From Thunnus maccoyii (Eukaryota; Chordata; Actinopteri; Scombriformes; Scombridae): a DNA stretch of 64,000 nucleotides. The position numbers were made by a program, and so were the translations under genes. Shown here piece by piece: positions 1 through 10,790 of the stretch; position 1 is the stretch's first letter; each line of letters begins with the position of its first letter. Under the pieces are notes generated by a model. That model searched no databases, had not been told where the DNA came from, and worked only from the letters and a program-made list of their open reading frames with translations. Location of the stretch: NCBI RefSeq assembly GCF_910596095.1, contig NC_056539.1, positions 6,398,501 through 6,462,500 of the forward strand. Reading direction: 5' to 3'.

Positions 1-742
1 CCCTCCAGACAAGCCACATTCCTGATAAGTCTTTGCGTGAGCAATTATTTCCGGGTCGACTAGTGACTTTTTTTTCCCTCCCTCGGCCTTCCCCCACTCC
101 TTTTTTCTTTTTTCTTTTTTTTTTCTTAGAGAAGTGGAAGAACAGCTGTGGTGACCCATGACTCAGTAAAGGGGATAGCCTAGTGTTTCATCTGCCGTTT
201 TGTCTCCTGATTTGTTGTGTAGCAAAGCTTGCAGGCAGAACAAAAGCAGCAGAGGCAGTTCTCTGTAATGGAATCGGGCTCAGTGAAGTTGGCTATGAAT
301 CATTTGTCCTTCTCTGAAAATAATGGCGGGGGGAAAAATGTAGCAACCATTACTCGCGTTGGTCTTCCCTCTTGTCTCCCCTTTCATTTGTGGCCAATGT
401 GTGTGATGAACCATCCCACATGTTTTTGTTAAAGTGCGGTGTCTTTCTCTGAGAGGAATCAAGATGATTGTATTAAAAACAGGTTAGGTGAAGATGAAGG
501 TTACCATTGAATGTCTCAGTGTGTACAACATATTGAGCACTTTCACAAGAATGCTATTGTGAAAAGTTCTACTCTGTGTAGAGAGCGTGGTTGTTGACCT
601 GAACTCCACCCATTTCAAAAGATCATGTTTGTCCTGTTTGGGTAGAACAACCGTAATCTCATTTAAGGAGGCATCTTTCTTGAATGATTCTGAAACACTA
701 ATTTCATCCAGTTTTTAATTTGTGTTTTCCCTCTTCCAACAG
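1..742 (+). other. farp2: farp2 intron sequence at the left edge
   Basis: This is intronic sequence, since the first recognisable farp2 exon begins at 743 in phase 1 and therefore needs an upstream exon outside the window. It holds T-rich runs around 67-128 and no reading frame resembling a FARP protein. The upstream FERM-domain half of the gene must lie to the left. Confidence 0.7.
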
Positions 743-2667
743 ATTCAGTCGTGGACAGCCCCCAGCTCTCGCCCTTCAACTCCAAGGGTCCCCTCTGTCT
801 GTCGCCCTCCTTCCAGATGTCGACCCTCAGCCTGCCAGGCCAGGCCGTGTCACCCCTGCAAAGCCCCATCCTGAGCGAGGTGGGCACCAATGCCAGGCTA
901 GAGGAGGAGGAGGAGGGCAGGAGGAAGGTACACTGCTTACATGCCACCCTTCCACCCCCTGCCTCACAACCCTTTTAGGAGTTTAGAACCGGAAGTTTTT
1001 GGATAATGGAGTGGAAATATATTTTCAACTCTTTATCACTGTGGCATAGCAAGATTGTATTTTTTTTTTTTTTTCATAGTTGACGTGTGTTGTCCATCTC
1101 TCTAATATCTGTCTTTGCCCTCAGCGATATCCCACCGATAAGGCCTACTTCATTGCCAAAGAGATTCTGACCACAGAGCGAACGTACCTTAAAGACCTTG
1201 AGGTCATCACAGTGGTGAGTTGTCCTTGATGATGTATATGCACGAGGGCTGCACGACTCTGGTCAAAATGAGAATCACAATTTTCTACTCAGACACCATA
1301 TTTTAAAGTACCAGTGTGTAAGATTTAATGGAATCTAGTGGAACAGACTTTGCAGAAATGGAATATATTATTCATAAGTATGTTTTAATTAGTGTATAAT
1401 AACCTGAAAATAAGAATCGTGTTTTCGTTACCATAGAATGAGCCCTTTATATCTACATAGAGAGCGGATCCTCTTCCACGGAGCCTTCCATGTTGCACCG
1501 CCATGTTTCTACAGTAGCCCAGTATGGACAAACCAAATACTGGTTCTAGAGAGGGCCTTTTGTGTTTTTCACAGCCACTATAGGTTCTCCTGCATGCTTG
1601 GAAGGGGAGGGTGAGGGGAGGTGTATTCATTTGGTTGCAATCTGCAACCTCACCACTAGATGCCACTAAATCCTACACAGTGGTCCTTTAACGAAATAAT
1701 ATCTGTTGTAATCCATGCAGGCATAACAAACATATGTAGCTGCATGGACGCAATATAAGAATAATCAACAAAGCATCTTGTCTGCTCTTTAGAACACATT
1801 TGAACAAATGTTATCCCGTATGTGTAATTAAAAAAAGATAAAATATTGTAATTACCACACAGCTCAGCTGTGGCCCCAAAACACATAGGCCCAGTCTACT
1901 TATGAGGGGACACTGCTTTTACAATGTTTGACCCGTTTTTAACAAACCATTTTTTCCACCTCAAAACTCCAGCAGGTAAGAGCTGCTTCAGTCCTGTGTG
2001 ATCCTTGACGGTTTCAACCTATTGATCCTTTTCTTGCAAAATAACATAGATGCTTTTGACTGTCATCATAGTCTTTAAATCCAGTTCCACACAACAGAAA
2101 AAGCACAGGATTTTTGTCAGGAAAGGGGTTGGAAAGATTTATTTGTTCTTCCTCCCTGTCACTGTGTGATTCTGACACTATTTCCGTTTTTCCTAAAAAA
2201 AAAAAAAAAAAAAAAGCTTTTTCCTGCACTGTATGTTACTCCTGTTACTCACACATGTATGTCCTGTCTACCTCTTCCTGTGTGCAGATTGTCACATGGG
2301 GTAATGTACATGTCATTTGTTGATAAAGCTTGGGGATCATTTGATTTGATGCAAACACAACAGAATCATGATTACAAAAAAAAAGAGACTAGGTCTGTGC
2401 GATTTGACCAAAATCTCATATCCCACTATAGGTTATATCATATCCTGATAACAATACATATCACAATATAACACATTCTCTGTAAAGTCAATAAATAAGT
2501 AGTTTCTGGTCCGTGTCCACGCCGTCGTCTGTCCATCCTTTGTGCAGATTAAATTACTCTTCTTGGCTTTTTACTCATGAAGCTTTTATTGCACTTACAG
2601 TAACGTAACAAGTGTAGTTGTCATCAACTCGAGTACTTCACCTGGTTCACTGTCTCTCCTGTGTGTG

Positions 2668-2728
<61 letters not shown>

Positions 2729-5700
2729 GCTCAGTCCCGCCTTTGCTGAACCACAGAGAACAGAAGAGATTAGCGCAACCATAAATGACAGCTAAATGCA
2801 GCAGAGACTCCCACACTGAGCTGAAATTAAACAAGTGCACGTAAATTTGGTAAATAACAATAATAAACATAGTCTCTACTGCATTTTGCTGTCATTTATG
2901 TTTATGTTAGTTTCTCCTCTCCTCTGCTCTCTGTTTCACCGTGGGTGGAACCTCCACACACGGAGCTCAGCAGAGCAGAGGAGAGACAGACAGTGATGGA
3001 GAGTTGGACAGTTAACAACAACTACACTCATTACATTACTGTAAGTGCAATAAAAGCTTCATGAGTAAAAAGCCAAAAAGAGTCATTTATTAATGTAACC
3101 CATGCAAAAGATGGCTGTAAACAGTGATTTGCGACACAACGAAATAAACGATAGAGCATAATATGAAACGATAGAAGTTTTCCCATCTAACACGATATGT
3201 ATCGTCATATCATACAACCCTAAATGAGACCGTTCCTAAACTGAGATTGTGATCTTAATATGATGAATCGTGCAGCCGTGGTACACACTAGTGTATTTTT
3301 ATTAAGAGAATGTGTATCAATAGTCTAACGTCCCTCTCTTGCTCCCAGTGGTTTCGCAGTGCTGTGATCAAAGAAAACGCCATGCCCGACGGTCTGATGA
3401 CCCTCCTCTTCTCCAACATCGACCCAATCTACGAGTTCCACCGAGGCTTCCTCAAGGAGTTGGACCAGAGGCTGGCTCTCTGGTAGGTTCCCCTTCAGTG
3501 TTTCTGTGTGTGATAAGAAATATCAAAACTCCTGATGAGATAGAAGTAAAGTGTCTGTATCCTGTATCCTCAGGGAGGGTCGCTCTAATGCTCACGTCAA
3601 AGGGGACTACCAAAGGATTGGTGACGTGATGCTGAGGAACATGTGTGCTCTTAAGGTGAGAATACTTTGTTAGCACTCTATTTCAAATCACTTCTCCTCT
3701 ACGTGTTCAGCTGACAAACAGAACGTCCTGTATTCTCCTCAGGAATTCACCAGCTACCTACAGAAGCACGACGAGGTGTTAACAGAACTGGAGAAAGCCA
3801 CTAAGAGGCTGAAGAAGCTGGAGACAGTTTACAAAGAGTTTGAGCTGCAGAAGGTCTGCTACTTGCCCCTCAACACATTCCTGCTCAAGCCCATCCAGCG
3901 CCTCATGCACTATAAGCTCATCCTGGAGAGACTATGCAAGCATTATTCTCCTTCACACCGTGATCACGACGACTGCAAGGGTGAGTCGTCTCACCCAATT
4001 TTAATATGACAACACCATCTCACTTTTTAGTGGAAGAGGGCTTCGGCAAAGGCCGGGTTTTGGTGCAAAGTTTTCTAAAACTCACTCAGTCCTCATCCGA
4101 TCTATTTGTATTAACTCAATTTATCTCACGAGAAACTGAGGGAGAAATACAGGATTTATTTAGTAAAACCAATAGAAGTTGATGAAGGTTGCTTAGAGGA
4201 AAACACTTTCAGACTAACATTCTAGAGCACAAATAAACACGCCCACAACCCCAAACACCTCCGCTCGACCCCGTGGCTGAATGCTGCACCGCCTGATTTG
4301 ATCTGAATACAGCCTTACCCTGTCAGACCTGGTAAGTCCAAACAAGTCCAAACTGAATGTCATCAGATTAAAAGCTGCAACAGCACAAGACAGAGACAGA
4401 TTAAATACACACAATTTAAGAGATATGATAAGTCTATGATTTAATTATCATCTTTTATGCACAAAGAAAACAAAATCAGTTCTACAAACTATAAAACACT
4501 GTGAATGAGATGATTCTTAGATTTATTTTGTGTCGCATGAGTCTAAATTATGTTTATATATGGTAGGTGGAAAAAAACTTGCACTGTCATAGATCCGATC
4601 TGCTGACTCCCTCCCTGTATTTTCACTTATCATGCTGCATGTAAATCATCGAAGTCCAGCAAAATACTTAACATAAATCATGTGAGGAAATACAAACTGA
4701 ATGAGAGTCCCAACTTAACATCTTGTCAGACATTATAAAATAGGCAGCAGAATTTCTATCCAATAAATTATGAAATTGGAAAGAAGATTTATTAAGACAT
4801 TTAGTGGAGGCGAAGTCCTTACACTAACGATGCTCATTAAATAAAGTCTTTACTCTAACAGATTGAAGAAGCAATCTTGTATGTTCCATATTTGAAAAGG
4901 GCTTTACTGTAGGTTGATGCTCCTCTCCATTGATGGTAGTGATATTTTGTTAGATGTTTGTAGTTTTACTTCAAATGATTCTTGCTGGAGATTTGAGTGT
5001 TAAAACTTTTTTCAATGCAAATACTTTTCAAAATGTGAGAACTCCTCTTTTCTTGGTTGTGTTGTCAGTACAAAAGAGGAGTTATAAGACACTGATGTAA
5101 GTATTTTTTCCTCATAATGTTGTTTCCATACAGAGGCTCTGAAGGAGGTGGCAGATATTGCTACACAGCTCCAGAGCAGTCTTATCCGGCTGGAGAATTT
5201 CCAGAAGCTAACAGAGCTGCAGAGAGACCTGATTGGAATAGAGAACTTAACAGTACCAGGCAGGGTGAGTGCAATGACCTGGAGCAGAGGGTAGAGGGCA
5301 CTGCAAAACTGGGTAAAAAGTGTCACACACACACAGTATCTAACAACCACGTTGTGTTCCAGGAGTTCATACGAGAGGGATGTCTGTACAAGCTCACCAA
5401 GAAAGGGCTGCAGCAAAGAATGTTTTTCCTGGTTAGTATAAAACTGTTGAAACTGTTATTAAAACTTCAATAACTACAAATCATATCACTTATTGTTCCT
5501 GCTGTCTTTTCAGTTCTCAGACATGCTGCTCTACACAAGCAAAGGTGTTACAGCGACCAATCAGTTCAAAGTGCACGGACAGCTGCCTCTTCATGGCATG
5601 ATAGTGAGTACACAAGCTCTAGTTCACCCTGTCTAACATCTGTCCCTCGTTAACCTGTATCCGTCCCGTAAAGATCCCACCATGACGATGAAACCTAGGA

Positions 5701-8700
5701 TTTTCAGTATCAGTTCAGAGTGTTGAGAAGGGAGGGCCTCGGTCTCCTAACTTTACATGTCTCTGCTTTACTCCTGGCTGCAGCTCATAGTGCTGGATGC
5801 ACCGGTAAGTCCTCTGAGCTCTGCCAGCTTGGATGCCCAAACCCTACCCTTCTTCTCCCATGCTTACGTAGCCAAAGAAAGCACACCTAGCAGATTGCTC
5901 AAGATGCAGAATCATGTCAGTGCTTGCAATTATAAGATAAAGTAAAATAAACCATGGCCATCTCATGAGCGGTCTCTAAAAATATATAAGCAGGACATAG
6001 TGATGTCTCTTCTTGCCAAAACTGTTAGGTGTGTTTTGTCTGGGTGCTGATGAGAGGCTACACATCTAAACTTTTGAAAAGGACATGAACCCACCACAGT
6101 TTACCTTCAGATGTATAGATGCTCCAGCAGAGAGTTCTCTCTGTGACATGAGAGTCAAACTTTCTCACTTTGTTTCCCTTTTTGTCAATTCCCAATTTAA
6201 AGTCATTCACTGTAAACAAAGTTTTTCAAATAACCATTAGAATGAGACATCTGGCTGAAGTTCTCTGATTTTCTCTTTTGTCTGCAGGTTGAGGAAAGTG
6301 AAAACGAGTGGTCAGTCCCACACTGCTTCACCATCTACTCTGCTCAGAGGACCATCGTAGTGGCCGCCAGGTGAGACGTGTGAATTGGATCATACGTTAA
6401 ACTAGATCCAGTCAGATGTGAGGAGTGTTATTCTAAAATGTGTACAGAGATCAGTTATTTTGGGGTAAATGTTTGTAGATTATTAATAAATGAGTAATAG
6501 GAGCATGTAAATGAAAAAAGTTAAATGTAGAGAAAGCAGTCTATAATTAATTTCCTCTTGTAAAACAAAACATACATTCACTCTGAGTGAAAAGAACAAG
6601 GAATATATTTTTGGCATATTTTGATCATAAAAAATCAAAATGATTAATTCTTGAACTAAAGGATAATTCCAGTTTATCACAGCATTAACCTGTCGTCTGG
6701 CAGAGAAGTTGAACCAGGCTCAACTTTCTTAACACAATGCAACGTCACCCAGCAAAGCACAGCATTGGCCAATCAAACACATTCAAACACACTCCTGGTA
6801 CATCACTTTGTAACAACAACAACACTTACCTACTTACTGTTTACTTCACAACCGTCAGGACCACAGATAAAACGATTACTGCTGTGATACCTCTCCAGAG
6901 CAGTGCAGTGTTCCCTCATGGATCATATCTCATCGTCTCATCGGTATCTGAAACAACACACCCACGCCAACCCTAACCAGACGATCATACAGGTTTTAAA
7001 GAAACCACAAACGTAGTGGAAATTATTTGGAAGAGAAACCTAAGGCTGAGTAAACATAACAGATAAACTGATTGTTTGACTGCTCGTGTGGTAATAAACT
7101 AGAATTATCCTTTAACAGTAACCAAGCAGACGTCACATCATGTAACACAGACTCTGAAAAATGCTGCTGGGATCTGTTAGTTCAGCTGTGCTTATGTATA
7201 AATGCATTCATGAGTTAATGTGTAATTCAGTGTGCTGTTGTGTCATCATCTCTGTCTATGTGATTTCAGCTCTAAAGTAGAGATGGGCAAGTGGATTGAG
7301 GATCTGAACATCGCTATCGACATGGCCAAGAAGTCACAGGAGAAATCCAGCATCTTCCTCGATGCTGGACTCAGCGATCACTCCAACCGTAAGAGCTTCT
7401 ACTCACCTCAGAATTATGTGAAGATGAACAGCGACTATCTGTAGAGTAGAAACGCATATTTTATGTGGCAATTTTACACTTGCATCAATCATCAAAATGT
7501 GTAGTTTATCCCTTTCCTCCATACAACTTCCTGCCCCGCCTCCTCCCTTCCTCCCCTCCTCCTCCTCCTCCCTCAGGATCGTCTGATGAGGTTTCTCTGG
7601 AACAAGAGTCGGAGGATGACATGAACTCCTCCCGCACTTCACTGGATAAGCAGACGCACCATCGTGCCAACACAACCATGCATGTGTGCTGGCACCGCAA
7701 CACCAGCGTGTCTATGTCTGATCATAGCCTGGCTGTGGAGGTACTCCTCCTCTGCCCGCATTGAAACACACACACACACACACACACTGAATAAATATGT
7801 CAAAACACAGACTCAGGTCATTTCACACACGTCTAAATACCATTCATCATCACTCAGTGGAGTCAAGAAAAAACGTCCCATTGTTGCTTTGTGGTGGATC
7901 TTGGTGTTTCACCTTCTCTTCTTAACCCTTTAATTTTCCTTTAATTTCCTCTTTTCTTCCTCTTGGTGACTGTCTTTCCACTGTTTCACTGAAGTGTGTC
8001 CTGTAAAGCTTGTTCTTCATTTCTTATGCAGTTGATAGCTGTTCAATAATGTGCATGCAAGGAAATGTTCTGTCATTTAACATTTTCCACTCCACAGACC
8101 TGGAGGATTTCCTGTCTGGTCTTTCTTTTTCCCTTTTTTTTCCTCTCCAAGCTAACACGCTAACACTTCCTTTCCCTTTCTCTGTCTCTACATCTTTTCT
8201 TTCTTCTCTCCTCTTCATCCTCTCAGTCTTCAGCTCTCCGGCTGTCTCACCAGAGCTGCCTCCTCGCTATCTCCTCGGTCAGGGCCAAAGACCAAACACC
8301 ATCACACATGTTTGCTGGTACCGAAACCAGAACCTCTCTCTCACTGATTACCTGCGCATGAACCAGGTACCAGAGCCACGGGCCATGATAGATCACAAGT
8401 CTCAGTAGAACGCATAACTGGTTTAATTGTATCATATTTCACCCTCCCCATGTCAAGATATAAAATTAAAACAAACTGCAGCACCCACACACAAAACATC
8501 CATTCCAATCTATATCCATTTGGCTTTTTATTTCTTGAAAAGTGACTGAAATGCTCTAAAAGCTCTAAAAAATTTCAGAAACAGGTTCCTGATTTGTTGT
8601 GATGAGCATCAGCAATATTTCTGTAAATGAAAACTTAACATCCCTAATTAGCACAATATACCTTTCATGTATTCAGTGACGTATTTTACTCGCTCACACA

Positions 8701-9361
8701 CAGCCACACATCACTGACTCTTGTATGAATTTATAATAAAACATCACTTATAATCATTTAATTATTTCTGTCTAGCTTTTTAACTTTCTCCTCTTCCCCT
8801 CTGTGCAGAACCAGCTCTCAGGCTACCTCCTGAGGAAGTTCAAGAACAGCAACGGTTGGCAGAAACTCTGGGTTGTTTTCACCAACTTCTGTTTGTTCTT
8901 TTACAAGACTCACCAGGTTGGCAACACATCCAGTGCTTTCTTTCACTCAGTTTCATTATTGCTGCGTGAATACAAGCTGTAATACAATACATGTTGTTGT
9001 CATGTGTTTGCAGGATGACTTCCCGCTGGCTAGTCTCCCGCTGCTCGGCTACACAGTCAGCACCCCAGAGGAGTCGGACAGCATTCACAAGGAGTACGTC
9101 TTCAAACTGCAATTCAAGTCCCATGTTTACTTTTTCCGGGCAGAGAGCGAGTACACGTTTGAAAGGTAAACGCATATCAACTTGTTTCTGATATATTCTA
9201 TCGTAACACACGTCAACTTCTATGTTTATCTTCCAACGTGACCACACACGCTGTCTTCTCTTCACAGATGGATGGAGGTGATCAAGAGTGCAGCCAGCAC
9301 TACAGGCCGGATGAGCCTGCTCATACCTAAAGGAGGTCCCATGGAGATAAACGGAAACTGA
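743..9361 (+). CDS. farp2: FARP2-like RhoGEF (FERM, DH, PH, PH), C-terminal half; 5' truncated by the window edge
   Basis: Guanine-nucleotide exchange factor for Rho-family GTPases, acting at the membrane and cytoskeleton. Exons: 743-927, 1125-1214, 3349-3482, 3574-3655, 3743-3980, 5134-5264, 5363-5431, 5514-5603, 6288-6370, 7270-7388, 7577-7740 (or alternative 8227-8366), 8809-8916, 9014-9165, 9268-9361, all phase-compatible, giving about 578 residues to the TGA. A Ser/Pro-rich linker (743-927) leads into a DH domain opening with YPTDKAYFIAKE and containing QKVCYLPLNTFLLKPIQRL. PH1 starts at EFIREGCLYKL (5363). PH2 spans 8809-9290 (SGYLLRKFKNSNGWQKLWVV to RWMEVI). FARP2 is preferred over FARP1 because of the DH segment HDEVLTELEKATKR and because bok, atg4b and dtymk follow, as in human 2q37. 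The FERM domain is outside the window. Confidence 0.9.
1303..1691. mobile_element. Short non-autonomous DNA transposon (MITE-like) in a farp2 intron
   Basis: The ends are imperfect inverted repeats of about 37 bp. The left end (1303-1341) starts TTAAAGTACCAGTGTGTAAG. The right end (1653-1691) finishes CACAGTGGTCCTTTAA. The pattern 'CCACTAGATG..ACTAAATCC' next to a CTTTAA end is typical of a repeat family common in fish genomes (recalled, not searched). There is no coding capacity. Confidence 0.65.
2393..3290. mobile_element. Fold-back repeat element with internal (CA)n, in a farp2 intron
   Basis: A long inverted repeat pairs about 2556-2623 with 3015-3083; both arms contain the core CTCATGAAGCTTTTATTGC or its complement. 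Between the arms lies a perfect (CA)28 tract and a smaller GC-rich inverted pair near 2925-2985. The flanks (GTGCGATTTGACCAAAATC and GATTGTGATCTTAATATG) resemble termini of degenerate fish DNA transposons. No open transposase frame is visible, so this is a non-autonomous or eroded copy. Confidence 0.55.
2671..2726. repeat. (CA)28 microsatellite
   Basis: Uninterrupted CA dinucleotides lie in the loop of the fold-back element in a farp2 intron. Confidence 0.95.
8227..8366 (+). other. farp2: farp2 alternative exon, tandem duplicate of the 7577-7740 exon
   Basis: The sequence reads SPELPPRYLLGQGQRP then NTITHVCWYRNQNLSLTD and ends MNQ before a GTACCA donor. It is clearly homologous to the end of exon 7577-7740 (NTTMHVCWHRNTSVSMSD). 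The acceptor TCTCAG ending at 8226 gives two leading bases, so entry is phase 1 and exit phase 0, identical to exon 7577-7740. A long pyrimidine tract (8120-8226) precedes it. Each copy joins the flanking exons in frame, whereas including both would shift the frame, so mutually exclusive use is inferred. A second AG at 8232-8233 would not keep frame. Confidence 0.75.
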
Positions 9362-10790
9362 AACAAACACGATGGTGTATCTGGAGGCTGGGCCTCTGGC
9401 GCATCAGAATAGACTCTGTTCAGTCTCGCGCTCTGTGTTATTTTTCAAGTGAATCAAAGATTTGGACGATAACAAGCGGCGACTGATTGAAGTGTTAACA
9501 TGAATTATAATGATCTGTGCGTTTTTTTTTTTCTTGATTAATGATGTAAATGATAACATTTGTGTCAGTATACAGGATATAATGAAAGGGAGACGTGTAC
9601 ATTGTGATCAGTTTGTGCATGCGTAGCACTCAGTCATACACATAGACTGATACTGTGGGAAATATTGTTGTATGGGGCCAACTCAAAAACTTCAGTTCAG
9701 GCTTTTTAAAGGACTATTCTCCTCAGCACGTTACAACTGAAGCTTTGTTGGGTTCAGCGTTGTGCTACAGCAGGAATACAGATGATATACAGTAAGTGGA
9801 AAATGAAGGTACACCGGATAGCATGTGGATAAAATATCCAGCTCTCTTCATCTTTTGAAAGAGTCAGAGGTGTGTGTGTGTATGTGTGAGGTGGAGGAGA
9901 GCAAGAAGGTTCATGGAACGTTGAAAATGGGTTTGAGAGCAGAAGTCGTTTAATTTTGAGAGAAACGTGAGCTGAATCAAACCTGTGTTGAACTGAATCA
10001 GTATTTATTTCATCAGCGACTGAGGCCAGTCCAGTTCGGAGGCTTTATTTGCTTGTTAAAGGAAGGATAAAAAGGAAGTTTCAAAATGCTCAAAAGGGAG
10101 CTTCTCTGCTTAATACTTGTGGTTAGAACGGTCAGTTTGGTGCCACGTTCTCTCTTTAATATCATATGTAATCATTTATCCTGTTTTTGTTTTGCACAGG
10201 GATAACAACATGAGGAAATACTATAGTGGTTACTGTAGTGTTTTACTCTGTAAAAGTTGCAGATTTTTCTTGTAAAAGCAAACCAGAAGAACATATTTTG
10301 AAGTTAATTGTACCTGGTGTTAATGTTTCGCTGTGTGTAAGACTGTTGGGATCTGACATGTGGGAGATGTGTGTAGGTCTGAGCTAACAGGCACCTATGA
10401 CACTTAATGTTAGTTATTTAGTGCGCCACATGCAACCATGATATTGTTTGGTATATATTTTTTATGAAGACTGGAATCTTTACCCTCTTGTGTGAGCGTG
10501 TATGTGTGTGTTTGTGTGCATGTGTGTGTGCGTGCGTGCGGAGAAGCCAATGGTATAGTCCTCCCTACACTCGCCTCTGGAGCTGTAACTAACATAAGGT
10601 GATGATGGAGGTCATCTCAAAAACTACGGGACATTCTCTGTGTGTAAGAGGCTGTTGCACAGTTAACAAACAGTATATTACTCCTATTTATTGTTAAGCA
10701 TGTCATCAGGGCCTCGCTCCTGGATCCCCTCATGTAGTCTTCATGTTATTCCATTGAAAACCTAACAAATAAAAGCTCATTTGAATGAAG
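9362..10790 (+). other. farp2: farp2 3' untranslated region
   Basis: Non-coding sequence runs from the farp2 TGA to a well-formed AATAAA at 10768-10773, a 3' UTR of roughly 1.4 kb. It contains short TG-rich runs (9870-9890, 10498-10538) and T runs, but no other recognisable gene. Confidence 0.6.
10768..10773 (+). terminator. farp2: Polyadenylation signal for farp2
   Basis: AATAAA, the canonical signal, lies 1.4 kb after the farp2 stop and is the first one in a plausible context. The assignment is inferred. Confidence 0.5.

Noticed and set aside
51-66. CCGGGTCGACTAGTGA looks like a cloning polylinker (SalI/SpeI)
   Set aside because: Only two adjoining 6-bp sites with ordinary genomic sequence either side; most likely coincidence.
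130-165. Possible 36-nt exon after a strong pyrimidine tract (AGAAGTGG..GACTCA before GTAAAG)
   Set aside because: It ends in phase 0 for its open frame, while the next farp2 exon (743) needs one carried base, and the peptide resembles nothing in FARP.
2671-2726. Regular repeats considered as a CRISPR array or minisatellite
   Set aside because: Plain dinucleotide microsatellite in vertebrate DNA; no spacers, no cas-like genes anywhere.
5012-5473. Open frames on both strands across a farp2 intron-exon region
   Set aside because: Explained by farp2 exons 5134-5264 and 5363-5431 in the DH/PH1 frame.
8879-9370. Long minus-strand open frame opposite the last farp2 exons
   Set aside because: Shadow of the plus-strand PH2 coding exons; no splice or family support on the minus strand.
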